Assembly (NCBI GenBank): GCA_905221605.1
Contig: CAJNDS010000147.1
Span: 448,273-512,272 of the forward strand
Reading direction: 5' to 3'
Length of the DNA: 64,000 bases
Source: Symbiodinium natans
Taxonomy: Eukaryota; Sar; Dinophyceae; Suessiales; Symbiodiniaceae
Shown: positions 40,740 to 53,600 of the stretch, in pieces
How the letters are laid out: each line of letters opens with the position of its first letter
Numbering within the stretch: the first letter of the stretch is position 1
The notes under the pieces: generated by a model
Database searches by the model: none
Seen by the model: only the letters and a program-made list of their open reading frames with translations
Told to the model about the DNA's origin: nothing
Translations under genes and position numbers: made by a program

Positions 40740-42390
40740 GTATGCGCCCTCCTTCGTACTGCCCGCAGCGCCGGTGGCTCGCCCACTGCGCCACCAGCAG
40801 CCCTCCCGTGGCCTTGCACTCCGCGCGCGTGGAGGCACCCTAAACCCTAAACCCTAAACCCTAAACCCTAAACCCTAAACCCTAAACCCTTATAAACCCT
40901 AAACCCTAAACCCTAACCCTAAACCCCGGGGTTTGAGGGTTCCAGGGTGTTGGGGTTTTTGGGTTTAGGGGTTTTGGGGTTTTAGGGTTTTAGGGCTTAG
41001 GGTTTACGGGTTTAGGGTTTAGGGTTGTAGAGTTTTTGGGTTTTAGGTTGTAAGGGTTTAGTGGGTTTAGGGTTCGCTTGGCCCCTACCTTGGCGGCGAC
41101 ATGAACCTCAAAAAGGTTGATGGTCCACGTGCCCATGTCGGTGTAGCCCGGTTCAAGGAGGTGTAAGTCTCTTATGAGCCGCTTTGCCCCCAAAGTCCCC
41201 ATCGATCCCTCCCCATCCAGGAGAACCCTCCCTGGGGACGAAATGAACCTGCGTTTACTGTTTTTATCTCGGCTTTTTGGGCTTCATTAGGGTTCACCTT
41301 AGGATGTTTCCCCTTACACTAACAGACCTGAATAGGGATAGTACCTCCATTTGAATCCTGATTAAGGACTGTTCGTATATGGGGGGAACATCCTTAACCC
41401 TAAGCCCTTAACCCTAAACCCTTTTTGGCTCCCGAGCCGGGAGCTATACTCTTCTTGGAACCTTAAGCAACACCATGCATAATTTGACATCCCCTTGGGT
41501 TTTATATGAAGCCCTAAACCCTAAACCCTAAACCCTAAACCCTAAACCCTAAACCCTAAACCCTAAACCCTAAACCCTAATTAAACCCTAAACGCATAAC
41601 CCATAAACCCTAAACCCATATACCCTAAACCCTTAAGGGGGCTCTAGTTCGCGACAGAGGCGAGAGCGACTCTGCCAAGCTCGCTGTGGGAGACGAGGTC
41701 AATGCTTTGTATCTCGGAGCGCATCAGGACAGGCTGGGTTTAGGGTTTAGGGTTTAGGGTTAAGGGTTTAGGGTTTAGGGTTAGGGTTTAGGGTTTAGGG
41801 TTTAGGGTCAGTCACAATACGCATCATCTTGTGGTGGCTTAGACCAATTTTCTACATAGACACAATGCTTCCGTGTCGCCATGTCACCAGTCCCCACTGG
41901 CCCACCCCCTTCCTCCCCACCCATAAGCCCGAAACTCTCGCGAAGCCTAAACACTACACCCTAAGCCCTAAACGCAACCCTGAACAGACCTTCCCTGAAG
42001 CAAAGCCCACACCATGCAGATAGATGCGAATGTGTGACCCTTGCTTGTATCGGCGTGGAACCCCTTCCATAAAACTAAAACTCCGCACTCAGGCTCTCGC
42101 GCCAGTCGCGCGCACTGCCCGCCCAAAACTGCAAGTCCCCTAAGCCTTCTTACAGAAGCCTCCCTAAACCCTAAACCCTAAACCCTAAATCCTAAACCCT
42201 AAACCCTAAACCCTAAACCCTAAACCCCAACATAGGTACCCGGATGACGAGCAGTGGTATCCCGGAACCATCGAGAAGATCAATGACGACGGCACCTACA
42301 CTGTCAAGTGGGAGGATCCTGAGGGAGGCCCTGCCACCTGGCTTCGAAAGACGACGATTTGCTTAAGAACCCCCGCCCCAAAAGCAAAAA

Positions 42391-42437
<47 letters not shown>

Positions 42438-45400
42438 CACGCATGTATATACATATACATAAACAGTATTCCAAACAAGGGTAATGTACAATCTATTATC
42501 TTACAAGGGATGTAATAACCTGAGTGAGAATGCATGCAACAGCCGCTGCGGGGGCCCTGAAAGCGCTGCGCATGACTAGGGCAGAGGGCAGCTAAGTTTC
42601 GGGCTCACTGTACAAGCCCTAAACCCTAAACCCTAAACCCTAAACCCTAAACCCCAAACCCCAAACCCTAAACCCTAAACCCTAAACAGGTGCGCCCTCC
42701 ACTCTCGCGGTTATGTCGGCTCAGGGTGAGGGTTGCAAGTCCAGATGCCGCGGGTTGAGTTGGGTCTCCCGAAGCCCGAACCCAACGAGCCCAATACTCC
42801 TTGATTAAGGAAGATACCTCAAATCCTCTTGGGTCCTTTCTTTAAAACTGAGGGTCTATTCTGTATGTAAAGGGGTATTGGGGGCTTTTTAACGTTAAAC
42901 AATCCGTATTTAAAGGGTTATTGGGGCTCCTCGGGAGACCTTTCGCAAGAAAGCGTAGATCGCCCGTGAGGAGAGCCACGACGTCGCCGAAGAGAACATC
43001 AAGAAGATCGTCATCTTCTCTGAGCCCTGGCCTGAATCATAACTACTATAATTATTTTATTACTGTTATTGTTATGTTACGATCATGAATATGATTATGA
43101 TTCTTCTTCTTAAAAATACTAGACTGATGACCATATTGGTAAGTATGATTGTATTGAGTTTTATTCCCGGCCTAAAACCTTGGGATGTTCCCTCCTTATA
43201 CAAACCATGCTCAATAGGGATTATACCTCCCCCCCCCCCCCCCCCCCCCCCCTTCTTACCTTCGGTAATCCCCATTAAGGACTGTTAGTATAAGGGGCTC
43301 CCCAAGGTGCTACTTGCCTCAGGGGAACTCTTATTAAATTTGTTTTCGAACTTTAACAAGTTTAAGAACCCACCGAAAGCCTACTGTTTTGGTAGGTTGC
43401 CTATTTTGTTTAGTAAGGGGCTTTAAAGACAAGAGCCACAGGCTTTGGGGGTTCTAAACCCTAAATCCTATATAAACCCAGGGTTCAGGGTGTTTTGGGT
43501 GAGTTGGGTGGTGCCGGATGCCATGCTCCGTCGAAGGGGTCTGCCGCCGCCAAAGCCAAATCTTCTTAGGTCTCTTTTTTGTTTTTCTTTTTTGTTTTGG
43601 GGGCGGGGGGCGGTTAGGGTTTAGGGTTTTGGGTTTGGGTTTAGGGTTTAGGGTGGGGGTTTCCTTGTTCTTTCATTGTGGCCTGCGGTCATTTGATTGC
43701 TGCATTGTTTGGTTTTTGGCTGTTTTCTGGCATTTCGGGTCTTCCGCCAGCCGCTTGACAATGCTGTTCTTCGAGTTCGTACCTTACACCTTCCGAGTGG
43801 TTTAGCCTGTGACATGCATCCATGGAATCCCGAAACGCTAGACCCTAAACCCTGCGATGTGGATTTGCCCCAGCTGTGCAGGAGGGGAAAGAAGAACCCC
43901 TAAACCCTAGAGCCTAAACCCTAAACCCTAACCCCCCCCCCCGCTCTCAAACGAAGCCCATGGCCCAAACTTGGCGGGGCACGTGATGCCCCGGTTGGCA
44001 GAGCCAGAGACATGTGCGCGAAGCTCCAGAAACTAAGCCTCCCACACGTGACCGCGATTGTTTAGGGTTTAGGGTTTAAGGTTTAGGGTTTAGGGTTTAG
44101 GGTTTAGGTTCAGGGTTTAGGGTTTTAGGGTTTAGGGCTGGCAGGGACACGAACATGGAGTCGTGCGATTTAGCTGGTTTTTCCCTCTCTGTCTTTGCTC
44201 GGATGGGCCGGGCCTGGCCACGATCTCATGAGCTTGGAAGGGTCGGGCAATCCTAACCTCCAAGACCAGGTTTAGGGTTTAGGGTTAAGGGTTTAGGGTT
44301 TCGGGTTTAGGGTTTGGGGTTTAGGGTTTAGGGACCTGAACCGCTGAGGATTACAAGGTGGGAGAGAAGGTGGAAGCGGTTTTCGAGGAGGATGGCGGCT
44401 GGTACACGGCTGATGTTGCTCCCGGACAGCAGAGATGCCTCTGTAGTAGACCCGAAACCCTAGCCCCCTTAACCCCAACCCTAACCTCTTAACCCCAAGC
44501 TCCCGTGTCTTAAGGCCCAGTGGGGGGTCTTTTGGGCTCAGGCTTCGGTATGTTCACTGTCGAACTGGTTGAAAACCCGCAAACCGTTGAACTACAGGGG
44601 GAGGGGGGTTCATGGGGGTTCCTGGGGGGTAGGTGCCCGGGAACCTTACGGAAGCTTAGGGAGGTTAAGGAGTAGTGACATACCCCCCTTAAACCCCCTT
44701 CCCTTAAGAGCCCTTGCTCAGCGCATGGCCCTGGAATCCGCTAACGGCTAAAGCTTTGCTGGGGCATGGGCCCCTTGATGGAGCGCGCCTGGGAACATAG
44801 GCGAGAAGCTCCCGAATGCTCCAGAAGCGAAACTCTGAACCCTTTTAGGGTTTAGGGTTTAGGGTTTAGGGTTTAGGGATTAGGGTTTAGGGTTTAGGGT
44901 TTAGGCCTAAAGCCCTAAACCCTAAACCCTACACCAAAACACCCCTGCCAAACCCGCAACCCTACAACCCCTAGAGCCCGAAACGCGATGCGGATTCGCC
45001 CCAGCTGTGCAGGAGGAAAAAAAGCCCTCAACCCCAAAGGCCAAGATCAAAACCTGCACCAAAACACCCCTAAGCCCCAAACCCTGAAAACCCCTAAAAC
45101 CCCAAAGGCCTAGATTGCTTACCCTAAACCTTCAAACCCTAAACCCTAGCCCTAAACCCGAAACCCTAAAACCCCTAAAATCCCAAAAGGCCAAGACCAA
45201 TGACGATGGCTCCTTACCCTAAACCCTCAAACCCTAAACCCTAGCCCTAACCCGAAACCCCTAAAACCCCTAAAGCCCCAAAGCTCTAGCCCTAAACCCT
45301 AACACACTGACCCCCAAAGCCCTAGTCCTAAAACCCCAAAGCCCAAGCCTTAAACCCTAAGCCCTTAAACCCTCAATCCTAGCCCCTAAAACCCCAAAAG

Positions 45401-48400
45401 GCCAAGATCAATGACGATGGCTCCTAAACCCTGAACCCTATAAACCCTAAAATCTAAACCCGAAGTGTACCAAAAAACCCTAGCCCTAAACCCTAAACCC
45501 CAAAAGGCCAAGATCAATGACGATGGCTCCTTCACGGTGAAGTGGGACGACCCCGATGGCGGCCCCGAGGAATCCACGGTGCAGCCCAAGGATCGCTCGC
45601 CCGTGGGGGGTTTAGGGTGTGGCTGAACCCACAGACTCTTACTTTGGGCTTAAGATGTTCCTTCCGCAGTATTTTTGGGACCTTGATACAGTTTCCAGAA
45701 GATTCTCTGACTAAGGATGTATGGAGCCTTCCCCCCTAAGCTCCAAATCCCTTAAACCGAAACACCCTAAACCCGCTAAACCCCCTAAACTCCCATCGCT
45801 AAATCTACTACAGTGCCTCCCCTAAACAGGACATGAACCTAAACACCCCATGCAGCCCTAAACACGCTAAACCCCCGAAACCATCAACACTCAACCTACG
45901 AAAGTCCCTTCCCCCAAACCCTAAAGCCTAAACCCTAATCCCTAAACCCTCCAAACAGGAGATGAAGTACCCCCCGATTCCTGTGGAAGACCTGGAGATC
46001 GGAGCAAAGTACACAGGCGCCCGGGGGTTTAGGGTTTAGGGTTTTGGCTTTAGGGTTTAGGGTTTAGGAAACCCCTCTTCTTATTCTGGCCTGTCGGACT
46101 TAGTCGGTTTCTTCATCGGGCTTCAGGGAGGGGTTTAGGGTTTGGGCATTTGCGTTTGGGGATTTGTGTTAGGCAAAAAACCTGCCAAAAAGGGTGTTTG
46201 TCCTAGTCGCTGCTGGCCCATTTAGTGGGTGTGTGCGTGTGCGCAGATTGATGCTGCATCTTTTTGGGGACGAACTCCAAACCCTAAACCCTGGGGTTTA
46301 TTGGCCATATACATGACTCTTGCAGGATTCTTAAGAGGGAGTTGGGAAAACAGGTGGCCCGAATAGTTCCTGAACGGGCGACAGAGGCTGACGGATGTCT
46401 CTACTTCCCTACCAATAACTAGTTGGGAATGTGGGGTGCAGTAAACCCTGAGCCCTAAACCCTCGGCCCAGTTTTGGGTGTTTCATGACTAAACCCCCAA
46501 ATTCTCCAATCCTAAGTTTTTGGGAACCCCCCCCCACCCCACCCTAAACCCTCAACCCTCAACCAAATGAATGGTGCAGGGAAAACCCCATGCGTAGGGC
46601 ATTCAATCCCTGTCTCATTCTGAAATGATTAGATGATTAGATGATTCTTGTCATAAATCTATAAACATAGTTTTTTTATCATGCTCTATATACATATATC
46701 TTGATATCTTGCCATGATTTGTGAACCTTATGTTTAACATCATCCTGTTTTTCATTCAATACTTTTTATCATGCTATTTATTTTGGTTTCTTGTCATGAT
46801 TTGTGAACATGATGTCTAACATCATCCCGTTTTATCTTTCAATAGTAGACTTTGTGGTACTTTGCTGTAACTTTACATATCTTTAGCCTTTTTGGGCTTA
46901 AATTGGGTTTCTTAAGAAGGCAGCTAAAAATTTAATTTATAGCTACCCTGCTAAGTGCAGCCAAGAACCCCTAAACCCTAAACCCTAGACCCTAGACCCT
47001 AAACCCTAAACCCTAAACCCTTCACCCTTCAACCCTAAACCCTAAACCCTAAACCCTAAACCCTAAACCCAGCCTTTGGCTTCGCTAGGCACCGTCAAGA
47101 CCGTGTTGGACTTCGGGGCCTTTGTCGACATTGGCGCCGAAGCGGATGGGCTGGTCCACATCTCGAGGCCGTTTCGGGTTCAGGGTTTAGGGTTAGGGTT
47201 TGGGGTTTAGGGTTTAGGGTTTAGGGCTTGTCCCCCGAAGATCCCCAACAGAAAAGAAGATCCCTCGACACCTTCAACCGCTAAGCCGTAAACCCTAAAC
47301 CCAACAAAAGGCCCCAAACACCCCAAAAGCCATGAAGTTCGGAAGCCCTGCACATCCGATAAGATCCTACTGGTAGGTTGGGTTTAGGGTTTAGGGTTTA
47401 GGGTTTTAGGGTTTAGGGTTTAGAGTTTCGTAGCAACCCAAGACCTTTGTCATCCCCAAACTCGGAGGCCTCTCCAGACGCCGAAGGCGCTACCTTTAGG
47501 GTACTAGGACCCAGAGTAGGGTTTAGGGTTTAGGGTTTAGGGTCAGAAGCTAGGGCCCAGAGTAGGCCCGTCTTCCCCTTTTTATTGGCTTAGGTTCCCT
47601 TATACGCCCCTTTAAACCAAAAAGAGCACTTGTTATTCCTAGGTTACTCTTGGGTCTATACCTAAGGAGATAGGTTTGATACTATACCATAAATCCGAGC
47701 GAATGACCTTGAACTGTGCCTCAATCATGTTTTCGAAGGCAAAGGGTGTTAACTCTCGGTACGGCGTAGATATTTGCGGACATCGGACGTTGATCAAGCC
47801 CTCCACCTCGTGGGTAGTTCCTAGAGGGGGGGGGGGGTGCGCCAAATACATCCCAAAGTACTCATCATTCTGTGAAAGGTACCCTTTTCAGATGCCCCTA
47901 AGTACTGTCAATCAGTATGACAGCAAACCCCACACCCCAAACCCTAAGTGAGCGATGAAACCCTAAACCGAAACACATCCGACACGCACTCGGTCCTTGC
48001 AAATGCTCCCCAAGAAGCGTATACTACTGCATAATCATCTTCCTTGGGGGTTGATGGCCCACATACCTAGGGATTGTAGTGATGTAGTAGTATTGGGTGT
48101 ACGACCCCAATTTTAGGGTTCACTTGGTCCCAAAGGATGTGTTTTAGGTATAAACCCTAAATCCGAAACCCTAAACCCTAAACCCTAAACCCCAAACCCT
48201 AAACCCTAAACCCTAAACCCTAAACCCTAAACTTAACACCATCCTACAACAGCATCCTACGCAGGATCTCCACCCAGCGCGTGGAGAACATCTACGATGA
48301 GGTCCACGAAGGTCAGGAGGTCGAAGTCTGGGTCTCCGGGAAGCAGGACGGGGCCTTCCTACTTGGTTTAGGGTTTAGGGTTTAGGGTTTAGGGTTTAGG

Positions 48401-50601
48401 GTTTAAGGTTTAGGGTTCCTTTTTGGGTCATCATACTCCCTATGTAAGCCCAAAGGTTAACCTTTTGTTCCGGATGCCGGACCACAAAGTCTAGTTCCTT
48501 CTTTTTGGGTACCTTCTTTTTCTGCGTACTTTTCGCTAAAACTTGAGCCCCTAGACCCTAAACCCTAAACCCTAAACCCTAAACCCTAAACCCTAAACCC
48601 TAAACCCTAAACCCTAAACCCTAAACCCTAAACCCTAAACCCTAACCCTAAAGGTACAAGGCAGGGTTCAACAGTCACGTCCACAAGCCCCCCCCCCCCC
48701 CCCCCCCACCCGGCAGGACGATGGCAAGTTTGGCCTCACGATGGCCTCCTGACCGACTTGGGTCTACCGTTCAAGGGTCAGGGTTCCCTTTCAGAGGAGA
48801 CCGTCTCAACCCGAAAAACCCTGACCCTCTAGGCCCTAAACCCTAAACCCGTATAATTCTTAAGCCCTAAACCTCCTTCCTTGTATTTCCTTGACACTCG
48901 CTTTCCCAAACCGAGGCTATCCAGGGTTGCTTGGGGAGCACATGAACCCTCAAAGGGTCTATGGTGCACATGGGTGGTTGTGAAAATTATAATCCCTTTT
49001 GGGGTACCCTAAATATTAGGTGCCGTAGTATAATAGGGATCCAAAAAGGGACCATACTTTTGACAACCACCCACATACCTTACTAGGGATTCTCGTAGTA
49101 CTTGGAGGTTCATGGGTTCTTCTTACACCACATTTACGTGAACTCCTAACCTACATCGAGGATCTAGGTGTCTTAAAAGTGCAACTATTGGGGTTATAAG
49201 TACCCAAGAACCTGTAAGTAGAGGGTAGGCGATCCCCAATTTCAGGTTTCATTCGGCCCCATATGGATTGGTAACCCTAAACCCTTAGCCTAAACCCTAA
49301 ACCCTAAACCCTAAACCCTAAACCCTAAACCCTAAACCCTAAACCCTAAACCCTAAACCCTAAACCCTAAACCCCTCACATTGGGTGATGGGGTCCTCAG
49401 AAAGGGGACTCTACGATATTTGGGCTACACAAGGGGTACCGTTCTTGAGGAAATTCCCCATAGGGCTTGGTTAAACCCTAAACCCTAAGCCCTAAGCCCT
49501 AAACCCTAAACCCTAAACCCCTTTCTGGGGGGCATGCCCATCGGACTTGGGACTTCTCTGAGGTGGAAGGTCGGCTGGATGGCGGCGGCAGGCGAGCACC
49601 TGAGGATCTGCCCCTTGGTTCTGCAGGAGCCTATTGGGGGGGTTTAGGGTTTAGGGTTTAGGGTTTAGGGTTTAGGGTACCTGGACCCCTAGCTGTGTTC
49701 TTAGTGTTTTTTCTTTCAACGAAGAGAATACGCAGAAGAGTAGGCGCCCAACGAAATTGAACGACGATTGAGAGTCCAGGTAAGGTTCGATGGCCGGGAG
49801 GGCCCATAAGGACAGCCTGCACATCTTTCATGTTGGGGGGTGGGCCTCCAACCCCTAAACTCTACCCAAAGGCTCCTATGTAGTACCTTTCTGTGGTCGC
49901 ATACTAGAATCCCCTATAGCTAGCCCAAACAGGAACCACATTGGAGCCTTCAGGTAAACCCCAGGCGCCCCAAACTCACAAACCCCAAACCCAAACGCCC
50001 ATGGAACGCTTGTGCCCCACACTGCCTTTGGGGCCTGTGGCCTCTGCGGGTATCTTGTTTCAAGGGACTTAAGGAGGGACAACTACGACTATAAGGGACC
50101 CTTAGGGGCAATGTAGGGGCTGCTGGGGTTTGTAGGGACCATATAAAGTCGACACCTACACATATACATATAGGTGGTATATACGGGAATATGATTCCTA
50201 AACCCTGAACCCTGAACCCTAAACCCTAAACCCTAAGGTCCCTTCTATAGGGGTCCCTCCTTATTTGCCATAGTTGTTCCTTGGGGACGCCCGGACCTAC
50301 GAGGGCTCTAAGGCCCAGGTTGCTCCACAGGGGGCTAGGGTGTTTATTTTGGGGCTTAGGGTTTAGGGTTTAGGGTTTGGGGTTTAGGGTTTAGGGTTTC
50401 GGGTTTGGGCCTTAGGGTTTAATTATGATCCACACATCTTAAGGAGGTTCATACCGTACATACCCAAAGGATCCACGTGCCTAGATGGTCTATACTTGGA
50501 CCTTCCAGGGTTCCTGTAGTAGCTCTAAGGCCCAAATATACATGCCCGAAAACCTACAGGTACACTGATCCTTAGGGGGTTCCTGTAGTAGCTTTAAGGC
50601 C

Positions 50602-50637
<36 letters not shown>

Positions 50638-53600
50638 CGAAAACCTATATATAGGTACACTGATCCTTGGGGATTTGTGGCCCTAGGGTGCATGATGGCC
50701 CTAGGGTGCATGATGGCTGTTTTTTACCACGGCAGTTGTGGTTGGGGATCCTTGGGCACCCTAAGGCCTCCCCGACCCAACTCCGAAGCACCTGGTAGCA
50801 GCACTCCGCAGCAACCCTAAACCCTAAACCCTAAACCCGAAACCCTAAACCCGAAACCCTAAACCCTAAACCCTAAACCCTAAACCCTAAACCCTAAACC
50901 CTAATCAACCCCCGCATGCGCTCCCACGTTGTTGCTGAAGCTGTTGCTCCACTGTCGGCTCTTCTTCGCGTGTCCGGGGCCTGGATTTTGTTCCTTCGCA
51001 AGCCCTGAAGCAAGCCCTCAGCCCTTGAGTTGAAGGACCCTAAACCCTAAACTCTAAACCCTAAACCCTAAACCCTAAACCCTAAACCCTAACCCGAAAC
51101 CCTAAACCTATATCTCAGACCCCAGGAATCCCTTCTTTGACATCCTTCCCTCGGAGTGGCAGAAGGGTGTGGTAGCCCGGACTGCGCCTTTTGGGGCCTT
51201 TGTCACGGTCACGCTTGACGCCTGGACAGCAGGGCTTGGGTTTATGGGGTTTAGGGTCAGCGTTTGGAGTTTCAGGTTAGTGTTCCTATTTCTAGGATCA
51301 TACGAGCGATACGGCTATTACACTCGTGTTAGGGCTTGTGCCACTGTTTGCTTCATGTTTTCCACAGCTGATATTACTTGTATGTGTAAGTTTACTCTTG
51401 CTGTCGGCACCAGAAGTACGATTTGGCTATAAATAGACTTGCCATTACTGTAGTCATCATCATGGGATTTGTGGAAGCCCTGTCCCTTACTTGCTGTACC
51501 CTTCTGGCGGTACTAACTTTATGGTATGTATAATGTAAACAGAAACTTTTCAGTGCCAAAAAAGGAACCACAATTGAGGGCCCATGTAGCGGTTTAAGGC
51601 TACAAACCAAGCCTTCCGGCCAGAGCATGCCACTCAACCCTAGACCTTTGCGGACCGTACCATGGGATTTAGGTTCTTTGTATTGGGGTTTTTGCGTGTG
51701 CGTGTGTGTGTGTGTGTGAGCGGCAGTGCGCAAGTGCCATGGGTGTGTGCGTTGCGTGCTTTCCTTAAGGATCCATGTACCTATGCAGTATATACTCGCG
51801 CCTGAAAGGGTTCCTACAGAGTAGCTTTTCGGCCCCCTAAACCCTAAGCCCTATAAACCCTTAAAGAGGATCCTTAGGGTTTTCTTTCGGCGCAGCGCCG
51901 AAGTTAAGGGGCATAAGGAGGGACCCCTAGATGGGACCCGTAATCTTATTCCCCGATACAACCCCTATATATACCCTACATAGTCCCTCTATAATATAGC
52001 TAAGTACCCCCCGAAAGAACCCCTGTAAGGTCCCTTATTAGGGTTCCTCCTTCAGTCCCTTGACGAAGCCTTGCTCTCGGCCGCTTATCCCAGGTAGGAT
52101 AAGGGGGACCCTTCAAAGGGAACCCTTCTTCACCCTCTTCTGGCTCTCTTAGACAGGGACCTTACTCAGAGGGTCTATCTCCCCAAGGGTCCACCTAATC
52201 CCTAAACCCTAAGCCCTAAGCCCTAAACCCCAAGCCCCAAACCCCAAACCCCAAACCCCTAGCTTAAAGCCCCACATGCGATGCTTGTCTCAGGAAAGCG
52301 GCGAATCGGCAGATGGTTTGGTTCACATCTCCAAGTCGCCCGGCTGATCTAGCCCTAAACCCTAAACCCTAAACCCTAAACCCTAAACCCTAAACCCTAA
52401 ACCCTAAACCCTAAACCCTAAACCCTAAACCCTCCAAATCCTAAACCCTAAACCCCCCTACGATGGACTTTTTGCATCCCTGCAGTGTGGTTGCGAGGCG
52501 AGGCTGCTGGGCAGGGTGGCGAACAAAAATCCTGAACGTCACACTCTGCTTTTGTCAAAAAGGGCACACCCTACTTTTGTCAAATGAGGTCACACTCCAA
52601 AAGCCCTAAACCCTAAATCCTAAACCCTAAACCCTAAAAGCCCTAAGATCGTGAGATTGTGACCAAGGAGTTTATTTGGAGCTTCTCGAGCTGTGGTTCT
52701 TCTCCAGCGTAGGGTGTAGGTTCGGCATGAATTGGTTTCCCTTGCTTGACAGATTAGGGTTTAGGGTTTGGACGGTTTAGGGTTTAGGGTTTAGCGGAAA
52801 CCGTGGTATGGGAGTCTTCGTTTTTCTTTGCTTGGTAGGTCATGAGCGAAGCTCGCCTTCAGCTTGTCAGGCGGCAGAGCCGCCTGCCCCATGCCACTAT
52901 ATTCCTTTCAATAACTGGACATTACCCTTTTCGGGTTTAGGGTTTAGGGTTTAGGGTACTGTACCTAGTGGTTATTGAGTAGGGTGACCAAGTAGGATGA
53001 AGCCATTTTTGGGGGTCCTACCTGGGGGTCGTGTAGTCCCCAGAAAGGGTTTGGGTGCCTCAACGTCCGAGCTGGGTTGGGGGCACGGTGCGCGCGCTGG
53101 TCTGCTTAAGGTCTCAGGGTTTGGGGATTAGGGTTTAAGGTTTAGGGTTTAGGGTTTAGGGCCGTTTAGGGTTTAGGGCTCAGGGAACTTAGGTAAGTAG
53201 GCTATGCATCGCGCCACAAGTCAGATAACCCAACTTGGGCCACTTAGGCCCCCATGTAGTTGTCTCCTTGCCTGAGCCTTCAAGCGAGTCTTGGGCGTGA
53301 GCCGCCTTTCTGCTAAGGAAGTTTGGCCCTGAACCCTAAACCCTAAACCCTAAACCCTAAACCCCAAATCCTAAATCCTAAACCCTAAACCCAACTGAAG
53401 GCTGCAAGATGGCTTCGTGGACAACGTGGAGGACGTCGTGCAGGTGGGTCAGGAGGTGAAGGTCCGGATTGAGGGGGCCTGGGCCTCGGATCAGGGTTTA
53501 GGGTTTAGGGTTTAGGGTTCAGGGCCTGGGCCTCGGATCTTTTTGACGAATTTGAAGCCTAAAATTGGGGGTTCGTATATGTAGGGTTTAGGGTTTCGGG

